NCBI GenBank assembly: GCA_001464865.1
Contig: LNEG01000009.1
Coordinates: 86,526 to 150,525 of the forward strand
Origin: Burkholderiales bacterium Ga0074133
GTDB lineage: Bacteria > Pseudomonadota > Gammaproteobacteria > Burkholderiales > Burkholderiaceae_C
Direction of reading: 5' to 3'
DNA length: 64,000 bases
This document shows positions 32,026 through 40,316 of the stretch, piece by piece. The notes beneath the pieces were generated by a model. The model was not told the origin of the DNA. It made no database searches and saw nothing but the letters and a program-made list of their open reading frames with translations. A program made the translations under genes and the position numbers. Position 1 is the stretch's first letter. Every line of letters begins with the position of its first letter.

Positions 32026-33927
32026 TCAGGGGTTTTTCTTGGCGGTGGCTGCCTTGGGCTTGCCGCCCGTGTTGGTGCCCACGACCATCTTCACGAAGTC
32101 GTTCTCGGCCTTTTGCGCGTCGGGCCAGATGCCGCGGATGGTGGAGTCGGCAAAGCCGCGGGCCATGGCGTCGCAGGTCATCTGGTTGAGCTTCACTTCC
32201 ACGCCGTCCAGGGCGCCCAGGCGGGACATCGAGCCCATGCGGCTCATGGCACGGGAGATCGTGTAGTTCATGATGCCGGGTGAGATCAGAGCCAGGCCGG
32301 TGCACAGGCGGTCTGTGCTCTCCTGGATCAGTTTGGAGTGAGCGGTCTTGTCCGTGGAGTCGTTGGCCTTGATGGCCTCGGGGGACAGGGCGATGCGCTC
32401 GATGAACGAATCGGCCATGGCCGCGCCGAAGCGGAAGGCGAAGTCCTGCTCGGAGCTCTTGGTCTCGCTGCCGATGTTTTTCTCGAACTTTTTGATGTCC
32501 AGCTCACCCTTGGTCATCAACTGCTCGGCCAAAGGGATGGCGTCGGTCAGCATCGACGTCATGAAGCTGGTGTAGCGGGTGGCCACGATGGCGCCAGCCG
32601 TACCTTTGACCACGTCTTCAATTTCCTTCACGAAGATCGAAGGGCTGGCGTTGGAGGCCTTGGCCATCATGAAGTAGGGCAGCGTCTTGGCCATGGCGTT
32701 TTCCAGCGAACGCGAGTTCGGCTTGGGGGTGCCGCGCGCGCTGCGGCCGTCGCCAATGGGCTCACGGAACACGCCGTCGTCGTTGCCGTACTTGTGGATG
32801 AAGGCGGAGAAGAGGGCGTCCCCCGATTCGGCGTACTTCGATGCCACTCGTGCGGCCCAATCCTTGGGTGTGTCGCGCACGCGGACCTTGAAGATCCGGG
32901 TGACTTCAGCGTCGGACTGCTCGGACTGGGTGTTCGTGTTGTCTTCGGAACCCATGTTGCCGGTGAAGGTCACCATGGAGTTGCCGATGTCCATCACGCC
33001 GGAGTAGCGGTTGCTCTGGGCCACTTCGAGGAGCACGTTGCGCACCGACTCGGATGCGTTGGCCACATCGTCAAAGTTCACCAGGGCAAAGGGCGTCTTC
33101 GTGGCCAGGGCGAAGCGGCGGTTGGGCAGCATCTCTGCCACGTACTCGACCGATGCGTCCACGCGCACAGGGGCGTAGGTGCCGATGCGGATGGCGTTGG
33201 TGCCCTTCTTGACCTGGATCTGCAAACGGCCTTCAACCGGCTCGTCTTCGGCGCGCACCATGCTCACGCCGGCGCCCATCTTTTTGATGTCTTCGCTGAT
33301 CTGGCGCAGCAGCGTGTTGGAAATCAGGTCAAGCTGAGCCGGTTCGCCCTTGAGGGTGATTTCGCTGACGCGCAGCGAGCCCTTTTCGAACTCGCTCACC
33401 TCACCGCAGGCCACCTTGGCCAGGCCGCTCATGCCACGGGCGCGGGAAGCAACCTCGGCCAGGAGCCAGTCGCCGGCGTTGTTGGTGCGCGTCATGTTGC
33501 CGCGGGGCACCATTTCGCCCTTGGTGGGCAGGCCGCCGACGTCCATCGTCGAGTTTTTGCCCGAGAGGTTGACGGTGAAGAAGTAGAAGTCCTTGGGGGT
33601 GAGCTGGTAACTGTCTTCTGGGTTTTCCACCAGATTCAGGCCCACGATCTCGCAGAAGTCCCGGATGGCTGCGCGAATCAGCGTGGTCTTGCCCACACCA
33701 GGCTCGCCCTCGAGGTAGAACGGGACCTTGGGCTCGCCCTTGAGCGTGCCCGGGATCATCTTGATGCCCGGCTTGCCGGAGATGCGCTCTGCATTGGCGT
33801 CAATGCGCGCATCGATTTCGGGGTCCGTCCCTTTGAAGCGGCGAGCCAGGTCAAACAGCAGGTGTTGACGGCACTCGTCCGAACTCCATTCGACGAAGGG
33901 GCTGGCGGGAGGGGTGTTTTTGGACAT
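32026..33927 (-). CDS. AAA+ ATPase (MoxR-like) partnered with sigma factor
   Basis: 633 residues. Walker A GEPGVGKT at 74-81 in FYLEGEPGVGKTTLIRAAIRDF, Walker B-like FALVNFDDVAN near 290-300, followed by sensor-like STMVTFTGNMGS. MoxR-type ATPases remodel partner proteins. The 300-residue C-terminal region is helical and unmatched. 13 nt before the sigma-factor gene on the same strand; under operator H. The pair could be a sigma factor with its activating ATPase, or simply co-regulated (inference). Confidence 0.82.
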   Translation of the reverse strand: MSKNTPPASPFVEWSSDECRQHLLFDLARRFKGTDPEIDARIDANAERISGKPGIKMIPGTLKGEPKVPFYLEGEPGVGKTTLIRAAIRDFCEIVGLNLVENPEDSYQLTPKDFYFFTVNLSGKNSTMDVGGLPTKGEMVPRGNMTRTNNAGDWLLAEVASRARGMSGLAKVACGEVSEFEKGSLRVSEITLKGEPAQLDLISNTLLRQISEDIKKMGAGVSMVRAEDEPVEGRLQIQVKKGTNAIRIGTYAPVRVDASVEYVAEMLPNRRFALATKTPFALVNFDDVANASESVRNVLLEVAQSNRYSGVMDIGNSMVTFTGNMGSEDNTNTQSEQSDAEVTRIFKVRVRDTPKDWAARVASKYAESGDALFSAFIHKYGNDDGVFREPIGDGRSARGTPKPNSRSLENAMAKTLPYFMMAKASNASPSIFVKEIEDVVKGTAGAIVATRYTSFMTSMLTDAIPLAEQLMTKGELDIKKFEKNIGSETKSSEQDFAFRFGAAMADSFIERIALSPEAIKANDSTDKTAHSKLIQESTDRLCTGLALISPGIMNYTISRAMSRMGSMSRLGALDGVEVKLNQMTCDAMARGFADSTIRGIWPDAQKAENDFVKMVVGTNTGGKPKAATAKKNP

Positions 33928-33996
33928 CGAAGGGCTCCTTGTGCGCTGGTTGGCTCAACCTGCATGTGTCGTTGTTGTCACTTCGTGAGATATCCG

Positions 33997-34018
33997 GTAA
34001 AATAGATATCACATACGC
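33997..34018. promoter_or_regulatory. Operator H of the 22-bp family
   Basis: On the minus strand, GCGTATGTGATATCT with a second arm TTTAC that is one base off. It is 70 bp upstream of the AAA+ ATPase/sigma operon start at 33927. Confidence 0.65.
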
Positions 34019-34082
34019 AGCAACTTCGGATCAAAAAAACACCTCAGCGAGGTGAATGGGCCTTGGGCCATGAATCGTCAAT

Positions 34083-34104
34083 GCGTAAAGCATATCACAT
34101 ACAG
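34083..34104. promoter_or_regulatory. Operator I of the 22-bp family
   Basis: Arms GCGTA and TACAG (one mismatch) around AAGCATATCACA. It lies 177 bp upstream of the plus-strand gene at 34281, which is far for a classic operator, and may serve the opposite direction. Confidence 0.6.
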
Positions 34105-34280
34105 GAAAGGGGTGGAAGCAGTTGCGTCACTGGTCGAGAACGATCGACCTGGCGTATGTGCTCAATGTCATGAGTGGTGGGAAAATACGTGCGCACGCCC
34201 TGCGCTGGCCCGACCTCCAGGTCCTCCTGATCTGGCGACGGGCCCTTGGCATGGGCGCATCAAGGACTCGCGCGCCCATC

Positions 34281-34709
34281 ATGACCAACGACGACTTCCC
34301 ACCGGAGACGCTGCGAGCGATGTGGGATGAGCTGCGCCCGCAGCTGAGGGTGATGACGCCGGAAGAGGCGGAGGGCCACAGGCTCCTGCACAGTCTCCTG
34401 CACACCCAAGATCCGAATGACGAAGCCGCGCGCACGCCCATGATGATCACGTATTGGATGGGCAACCTGGAGACGGCACACGTGATCGGGCGCCTGGGCG
34501 AGAACTATCACCTTGAAGACGCTCTCGGCCGCGATGGGCACTGGTACCTAGAGCACGCGCGCAGCGGACTCATGGAAGAAGACCTCAAGCGGACGATAGG
34601 GCAGCACAGCAGTTCGTCCCGCATGCGCGAGATGATCGAGGCCCAGCGGGCGTCTCGTGGAACCGGTGTTTCGCATCATGTCAAGTCCGAATCAGACGAG
34701 CCCAAATAA
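34281..34709 (+). CDS. Small hypothetical protein
   Basis: 142 residues from ATG at 34281 (MTNDDFPPETLRAMWDELRP). The upstream in-frame starts at 34122 and 34251 give sequence of poor quality, so the internal start is preferred although its ribosome site is weak. Sequence is acidic and soluble: VMTPEEAEGHRLLHSLLHTQ and YWMGNLETAHVIGRLG. Function not recognised. It is followed by a bidirectional terminator shared with traY. Confidence 0.6.
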   Translation: MTNDDFPPETLRAMWDELRPQLRVMTPEEAEGHRLLHSLLHTQDPNDEAARTPMMITYWMGNLETAHVIGRLGENYHLEDALGRDGHWYLEHARSGLMEEDLKRTIGQHSSSSRMREMIEAQRASRGTGVSHHVKSESDEPK

Positions 34710-34850
34710 AGTTATCCAACGCCTCTGTGGATATCTTTTCCAAAGGCTTTGGTAAGCCGTTGATCCATCAGGACTGGCTCGGACTGCCTCCAAAATAAGC
34801 ATCCGGCTCATTGTTGTTGTTTGATACCGGAAGCATGTTTCGTTGACAAC

Positions 34851-34877
34851 AAAAAGCGGCCCTGAGGCCGCTTTTTT
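34851..34877. terminator. Bidirectional terminator
   Basis: AAAAAGCGGCC-CTGA-GGCCGCTTTTTT: a strong GC stem with A-run before and T-run after, so it works in both directions between the convergent 34281-34709 and 34894-37137 genes. Confidence 0.9.
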
Positions 34878-34893
34878 ATTGCTTGTGGAAGCC

Positions 34894-37137
34894 CTAGTCC
34901 GGGCCGTAGCCGCCCTTGGGTTTTCCACCACCGCCCTTGGGCCGCATCATGACGGCGGCAAGGCCCACCTTGGCTTCGGCAATCTTGCTGGCTGCGGAGG
35001 AGTTGGCCTGGTTGGCGCCCTGAGCAAATTCCCCTGCTTTTTCGTAGCCCGCAAACTGTCCGCCGATCCACGTGTAGACCTTCTGTGCGAGGTCGTATGT
35101 CAACGTGAGTGATGTTCGCACCACAGTCCAGATCATGACGACATACAGGCAGACCAAGACGGCAATGCTGGCCAGGCCCGTGATCGAATTCGCTTGGACT
35201 GAGCTAAGTGTTGCAGAGAACGCAATGGCGGTGAACTTGCACATCGGGTCAAGGATCAGGAACGCCCCAATCAGACCGAACACAATGAAGATAGGGCGTG
35301 TCGCCGTTTCCAGCAAGATCATGTAGCCACCCGCAGCGCGTTGGCCAGCAATGCCATCACCATCAGGGTTCAAGTGACCAGCCAGCCAAATCGGTGCTGC
35401 AACCACTGCTGAGAACACTGCCATCAGCCAGCCGAGAACAGCCCCGATTGAAAGTAGAAATGGCAGAGTTGGCAAAATCAAGGACATGGTGATACCAGCG
35501 AAGAACAAGACTCCCGCAAGTGTGTAGGCGATGGGGAGGATGCCTTTGGCTATCTCGCCAATGATTCCACCGAATAAGCCGGCTGCCTTGGTCGCCAACT
35601 GCCCAACCTTTGAGTCGCCACCCACTGTGGATGTAAGTTTGTCAACTGCGTAGGCTGCAAGTGCAATCCCTTGTCCGGTCACCATCATCCAATCACCTTT
35701 TTCCTTGATCTGAACGAGAGCGTGGTCATTGTTTTCCGGATTGAAGGCAATGATGGTGCCGATGCTCTTTACGAGTTCGTCACCAGGATTCCAAAAGTTG
35801 TTTGTGTCCCCTTGAAACCCCTTGTCAACACGGGTATACAAAGCATCAAGATCAGTGATCATTTCTTTGCGCATGAGATCACTGATGTTCTCTTCGCTGA
35901 AGAGGCTGCCAGGTGAAAACTCTGGCACTGCGTTCAAGACGTCTTTCGCCTGCGAGCGAATTGTCGCCATCTGAAAGAAAGATGGGCCAGCCATCATCCA
36001 GCCAGCAGTGCGACTGTCAGCGATGAATTGAGTCATACCCTGCTGGAAGCTCTGTGATGCCGCTGACATCGCGCCTCCGGATCGGGCGACGATGGTGGAG
36101 ACGGATGCGCGAATTGCCGTTCGCACAATCTCCTCGTATTGCGCATCGGATATGGCTGGTTGATCTCCGCTTCCCTTGGCCGCAATTTGAGCCGCCGCCG
36201 CCCTCAGAGGGCCTTGTGAAACTTCAATCAGAGCATCCGTCTGGACGTTGACCAGTTGCCGAGCAGCGGTGAAGCTTTCCCCGGCACCCACGACAGGCGT
36301 GCCTGCAACGGAGTCTCCAACTGCGCCATTCCTGTTATACAGACCCAATTGACCGCCCGAACCTGCTTGACCCTTGGCCTGAAGCGATGACACGGAGCCG
36401 CATAGCGTCTTTTCACCCCCGGATCCATTCGGACGACCGTATTGAATCTGTTTGCTGTAACTTCTAGGCGTTGCGATGTCGTCTGTTGTGACAAAGATGC
36501 CGAAGGGCACGTTTTCATGATCCGCCATAGCAGCCATGCAGATCTCAGCGCGAAGCATGTCCTTCAGAAGCGGCTCCAGCTTGCGCTGGTACTCTGGGCT
36601 CTGCAGAACCGTTTGCGCCTGGCTTCCCACAAATCCATCCATAGCGGCACCCCAAACGACAGAGCCGCCGCCGCTGCCGGCCATGGCCACCCAAAGGATG
36701 GCATGTTGTGCGGTCGAGTATCCAGTGGTCAGCGGCACCATCATTGCGGTACCGGCAATGAAGCGGAGCGGAACCCACGTGGAGCTCCATTTACGACCAA
36801 GGACCTCGCCGTCCTGTGCGGAGTTCAGGGTGGCGATGACGGATACCCACGTGAACATCAGCGTGCCGAAAGCCAGCGCGAAGATGTTGAGCTGCTGCAT
36901 GGCAGCGCCCAGCATGGGCACCTGCTGATCAGCGTTCCAGTTTCCGAAAATCGCACTGAGCACCCAAAGGCTCATGTCACCCTCTTTGGGCATGAAGTCA
37001 CCCAAGGTGGGGTTCCCGGGTGCTCCTGGCGCCGTCTGCGCAATGGCAAACCCGGCGGAAAGCAGGCCTACCAGCAGAACGCCGATCGCATTCACGCGCA
37101 GTGGTTTTCGGGCAATGGGGTGAATGGTGTTCATCAA
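34894..37137 (-). CDS. traY: TraY/DotA-family conjugation membrane protein
   Basis: 747 residues, the same length as IncI TraY (about 745) and shorter than Legionella DotA (1048). A signal peptide-like N-terminus precedes MPKEGDMSLWVLSAIFGNW, a hallmark of DotA/TraY. Several membrane helices follow: about 80-105, 125-165, and a C-terminal cluster (about 500-690) with ILPIAYTLAGVLFFAGITMS and GAFLILDPMCKF. DotA/TraY is an integral inner-membrane component of the type IVB secretion system and is partly released outside in Legionella. The upstream neighbour is an IcmV/TraX-like gene, the same arrangement as icmV-dotA. Confidence 0.9.
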   Translation of the reverse strand: MMNTIHPIARKPLRVNAIGVLLVGLLSAGFAIAQTAPGAPGNPTLGDFMPKEGDMSLWVLSAIFGNWNADQQVPMLGAAMQQLNIFALAFGTLMFTWVSVIATLNSAQDGEVLGRKWSSTWVPLRFIAGTAMMVPLTTGYSTAQHAILWVAMAGSGGGSVVWGAAMDGFVGSQAQTVLQSPEYQRKLEPLLKDMLRAEICMAAMADHENVPFGIFVTTDDIATPRSYSKQIQYGRPNGSGGEKTLCGSVSSLQAKGQAGSGGQLGLYNRNGAVGDSVAGTPVVGAGESFTAARQLVNVQTDALIEVSQGPLRAAAAQIAAKGSGDQPAISDAQYEEIVRTAIRASVSTIVARSGGAMSAASQSFQQGMTQFIADSRTAGWMMAGPSFFQMATIRSQAKDVLNAVPEFSPGSLFSEENISDLMRKEMITDLDALYTRVDKGFQGDTNNFWNPGDELVKSIGTIIAFNPENNDHALVQIKEKGDWMMVTGQGIALAAYAVDKLTSTVGGDSKVGQLATKAAGLFGGIIGEIAKGILPIAYTLAGVLFFAGITMSLILPTLPFLLSIGAVLGWLMAVFSAVVAAPIWLAGHLNPDGDGIAGQRAAGGYMILLETATRPIFIVFGLIGAFLILDPMCKFTAIAFSATLSSVQANSITGLASIAVLVCLYVVMIWTVVRTSLTLTYDLAQKVYTWIGGQFAGYEKAGEFAQGANQANSSAASKIAEAKVGLAAVMMRPKGGGGKPKGGYGPD

Positions 37138-37196
37138 AAACTCCGGTTGACGGTCGTGTACTCGTCGGGGTCAGGTCGCAATGGGGATGGAAACGG

Positions 37197-37685
37197 TCAG
37201 AGCACCAGGTAGGTGCTTTTGATGAGGAGGGCGTCCTGCAGGCGAATCAGGTCGCGGTTCTGGATTTGCCATGCACGGTAGGCGTAGATGTAGCCGCGGA
37301 TCACGATTCCCAAGCCCCAGACGGCCGCGCCGGCCCCGAAGAACAGAGACGATGTGGCCGCTAGCCAGACGGAGTAAACGAGGATGACCACACCCATGCA
37401 GTACATGACGATCTGAAGGTTCTTCAGGCGTTCGAGCTGATTGGCCAGGAACTCCTCGGACAGCCCTTGTCTGGCCACCGCATCTGCAAAGAGATCGACG
37501 CGCTTGGGTGTGACGCTCGGTGAGAAGATGCCCTTGTAGGCACGGAAAACATCCCGGTTGAGTTCAGCGACATGGGCTGGGTAGGCCATCTCACGCTGCT
37601 GTCGAGCGATCCCGCCCAGCCACCCACGAAAACGCCCTTTTTTGGCTTCGGTAGAGGGGGTGGATGGCGGTTTGGTGCTGACCAT
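37197..37685 (-). CDS. traX: IcmV/TraX-like conjugation membrane protein
   Basis: 162 residues starting MVSTKPPSTPSTEAKKGRF at 37685, TGGAG upstream. A soluble N-terminus with a basic cluster, then IFSPSVTPKRVDLFADAVARQ, then two membrane helices at about 93-117 (VMYCMGVVILVYSVWLA) and 120-138, and a short cytoplasmic tail AYRAWQIQNRDLIRL. This layout agrees with IncI TraX and, more loosely, Legionella IcmV, both encoded next to traY/dotA. It is 59 nt upstream of traY and probably chaperones or assembles it (family knowledge). Confidence 0.75.
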   Translation of the reverse strand: MVSTKPPSTPSTEAKKGRFRGWLGGIARQQREMAYPAHVAELNRDVFRAYKGIFSPSVTPKRVDLFADAVARQGLSEEFLANQLERLKNLQIVMYCMGVVILVYSVWLAATSSLFFGAGAAVWGLGIVIRGYIYAYRAWQIQNRDLIRLQDALLIKSTYLVL

Positions 37686-37734
37686 GAGGACTCCAGTAAT
37701 TGCGTAGCCACAGAAATTTCCATGGCGCATGATT

Positions 37735-37756
37735 GCGCATAGTGTATCTGTTACGC
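37735..37756. promoter_or_regulatory. Operator J of the 22-bp family
   Basis: On the minus strand GCGTA-ACAGATACACTA-TGCGC; the left arm is perfect, the right imperfect. It is 50 bp upstream of the traX/icmV-like start at 37685 and controls the traX-traY unit. Confidence 0.65.
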
Positions 37757-37823
37757 ACAGAATGCGATAGGTGAGCGCCTCCTGTGGGGCGCCCACCGAA
37801 ATGACAGGTCACGTAAGCACCCG

Positions 37824-40241
37824 TCAGGCCTTGGATGGAGATGGCCTGTAGCCCCCAGAATTCGAGCTGCCGCGCCCGCCAGAGCCCTTGCCCTTGTTGG
37901 CGCCATCAAAATCCGGTTTGCCCATCGCGTCGTTGTACGCCGCCTTGCACCCACCATCGGCTTCGCGCCAATGTGAGCAGCCCCAGAAGGATCCAGACTT
38001 GTCCTTGCGCTCCTTCTTGAGCAGCTGACCAGGTTCGCACCGTTTGCACTTGAACTTGGCTCCCGCGTAGGTCTCCACATCCGCGGAGGCAGTGCGCCCG
38101 CCGCCCGGCGTCTTCTCCGCTGGGTTGTTGTCGACCTGGCGGAACGTTTTCCCGCACTTGTCGTTCGTGCACTTGTAGAACATGCCGTACTGGCCGGAGA
38201 TCAGGCGCAGGGTCCCGCCACAGCCAGGGGTGGCCACACCGAAGCACAGGTGCTCGGTGTCTTGAGCGGCGATTCTTTGCGGCTTGTTCGGATCCACCGG
38301 GAACTGTGACGGGTTGAAAAACCCCGCCGAGCTCTTTACCAGATTGGTCAACCAGGCACTCTGGCGCGCGATGAAGTCGCGGTACGTCGTCTCGCGCGCC
38401 TGGACGGCGGCGCCGAACTGTTGCCAGACGGCCGTCATGTCTGGGCTGGTGATGTTCGTGGGCAGCAGCTGGATCACGCGGATGCCGTTGGCCGTGGGCA
38501 AGAGCTCCTTGCCCTTCTTGACCATGAGGTCGCGCTTGGAGTCCAGCAGGATATCGATGATCTTCGCGCGCGTGGCAGGCGTTCCGATGCCGGCGCCTTC
38601 ACGCAACCCTTTGCGGATCTCGGGATCTGTCACGTATTCATGGATGTTCTCCATGGCCGTGAGGAGGGTGCCTTCGGTGAAGCGCTTTTTAGGCTTCGTC
38701 TTCTTGGACTCATAGCCGGCGGCCGTGATGGGAACGGACTGGTCTTTCGTGAGCTGGGGCAGACTGATGACGGGCTCGCCACCCTTGTCCGCGCCATCCT
38801 CATCTGCGTCCACGACTTCGGCGAAAGCCTTGCGCCACCCATCATCCGTGTAGCGACGGCCCTTGGCACCGAAGCGCTCGGGCTGTTCACCGGTGCCCAC
38901 GCCCATCACCAGTTCGGTGGCCATGAACTTGGCCTGCGGCCAGAACTGGAGCACGTAGCGTTTGACGATCTCCAGGTAGACCTTGAGCTCGATGTCCGAG
39001 AGCCGGGCTACTTCGCCGGGGTTGTCTAGCAGGGTCGGGATGATGCCGTGGTGAGCGGTGACCTTGGCGTCGTTCCAGGCGCGGCTCTTGAGGGTGGGGC
39101 GCGCGCCGCCCAGCGCATTGCCCACAGCCACCGGCAAACTCGCCTTGGCCAGGGACGCAAGGATCTTCGGCGCGTCGGCGTGCTGGTCCTCCGGGAGGAA
39201 CTCGGTGTCCACCCGCGGATAGCTTGCGAGCTTTTTGTCGTAGAGGGACTGAATGACCTCCAGGGTCTGCGTGGCCCCCAGCCCGTACAGCCGCGAGCAC
39301 AGCGCCTGCAGGCTCGTGAGCGAAAACGGCATTGGCGCCGACTCTGTGCCAGGCTTGGTCGTGGCAGAGAGCACCCGGGCCTGCCCGCTCTTCTTTGCCA
39401 GCTCGATGATCCGGTCTGCCCATGCCTTGTCGGTGAGCAGACGCTCCGTGTTCACTCGTGGGTCATCGACCTCGCCCTTGGCGTTCGTCCGAGGCATCCA
39501 GGTGGCCCGAAACGCTGGGTCAGTGCCCAGCGAGATCGAGGGCGTGTAGTAGTCGACTGACTTGAAGTTGAGGATGTCCAGCTCACGCAGAACCACCAGC
39601 GCCAAGGTGGGCGTCTGCACGCGGCCAATGTAGACAGGAGAGGTGGCGCCAGCGTTGCGAGCGTGGATCGTGCACGCTCGAGTCATGTTGATCCCGTAGA
39701 GCCAGTCGGAGTGCGATCGGCAGAGCGCCTGCTCGAACCACCCGATGTACTCGACGTTGGGCTTCATGGACGCCAGGGCCTTGGAGAGCGTGGAGTCATC
39801 CAGTGCATTGGCCCACAGACGGATCACTGGCTTGCGGTTCTTCAGGTAGTGCAGCACCTCGTCTTGGATCAACTGGCCCTCGGCGTCCGGGTCGCCGAAA
39901 CCGACCACGGTCTCGCAGTCCTTCAGGAGCTTGCCGATGCCGGCGATCATGGCGGTGGCTTCCGAGCGGTTGCCATCTCGACCCTTGCGCGGGAGGAGGG
40001 CGAATTCATTCGGGATGATGGGCAAATCGTCGATGCGCCACTTCCCGTAGCGTTGATCGTAGTGATCCGCGTCGACCAGCTCCAGCAGGTGGCCACGCAG
40101 CCAGCTGATGACGTCATCACCAACGACGATGAAGGTGCGCTGAGGTGCAGGCTTCACGCCCAGCTGACGCGCGAGGAAGTCTGCCAGGGCTTTTGCGGCC
40201 GCAGGTTTCTCGGCGATGAAGAGTCTCTTGTAGGTGGGCAT
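37824..40241 (-). CDS. topB: Type IA topoisomerase, TopB/topoisomerase III
   Basis: 805 residues from MPTYKRLFIAEKPAAAKALAD. Toprim domain at the N-terminus with FGDPDAEGQLIQDEVL near 128-140. Gate region contains RACTIHARNAG and YIGRVQTPTLALV at about 195-225. Catalytic tyrosine Y341 in SYPRVDTEFLPED. The C-terminal 130 residues hold Zn-ribbon pieces (FKCKRCEPGQL). Topo III decatenates single-stranded and replicating DNA; plasmid TraE-type copies are known on IncP and IncI elements. It is larger than chromosomal TopB (about 650) because of the zinc fingers. Confidence 0.93.
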   Translation of the reverse strand: MPTYKRLFIAEKPAAAKALADFLARQLGVKPAPQRTFIVVGDDVISWLRGHLLELVDADHYDQRYGKWRIDDLPIIPNEFALLPRKGRDGNRSEATAMIAGIGKLLKDCETVVGFGDPDAEGQLIQDEVLHYLKNRKPVIRLWANALDDSTLSKALASMKPNVEYIGWFEQALCRSHSDWLYGINMTRACTIHARNAGATSPVYIGRVQTPTLALVVLRELDILNFKSVDYYTPSISLGTDPAFRATWMPRTNAKGEVDDPRVNTERLLTDKAWADRIIELAKKSGQARVLSATTKPGTESAPMPFSLTSLQALCSRLYGLGATQTLEVIQSLYDKKLASYPRVDTEFLPEDQHADAPKILASLAKASLPVAVGNALGGARPTLKSRAWNDAKVTAHHGIIPTLLDNPGEVARLSDIELKVYLEIVKRYVLQFWPQAKFMATELVMGVGTGEQPERFGAKGRRYTDDGWRKAFAEVVDADEDGADKGGEPVISLPQLTKDQSVPITAAGYESKKTKPKKRFTEGTLLTAMENIHEYVTDPEIRKGLREGAGIGTPATRAKIIDILLDSKRDLMVKKGKELLPTANGIRVIQLLPTNITSPDMTAVWQQFGAAVQARETTYRDFIARQSAWLTNLVKSSAGFFNPSQFPVDPNKPQRIAAQDTEHLCFGVATPGCGGTLRLISGQYGMFYKCTNDKCGKTFRQVDNNPAEKTPGGGRTASADVETYAGAKFKCKRCEPGQLLKKERKDKSGSFWGCSHWREADGGCKAAYNDAMGKPDFDGANKGKGSGGRGSSNSGGYRPSPSKA

Positions 40242-40316
40242 TGCGCTCGATTTGTTGTTCTGGGGCCGATGAATTGATGGCTGCAGGTGATGACTTCACG
40301 GCTGCAGCGGTAGTTG

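Larger units (their letters stand above)
33928..34280. other. 353-bp divergent intergenic region with two operators
   Basis: No convincing gene on either strand. It holds two members of the 22-bp family, at 33997-34018 and 34083-34104, 65 bp apart. Open frames crossing it lack ribosome sites. It is the divergent control region between the AAA+/sigma operon and the gene at 34281. Confidence 0.6.

Noticed and set aside
32338..34005. 555-residue plus-strand open frame
   Set aside because: Antisense to the AAA+ ATPase, which has clear motifs on the opposite strand.
34712..34734. Two facing DnaA-box-like sequences (TTATCCAAC and TGTGGATAT)
   Set aside because: Each has one or two mismatches to TTATCCACA, only two are present, and there are no iterons or AT-rich unwinding element, so they do not support an origin.
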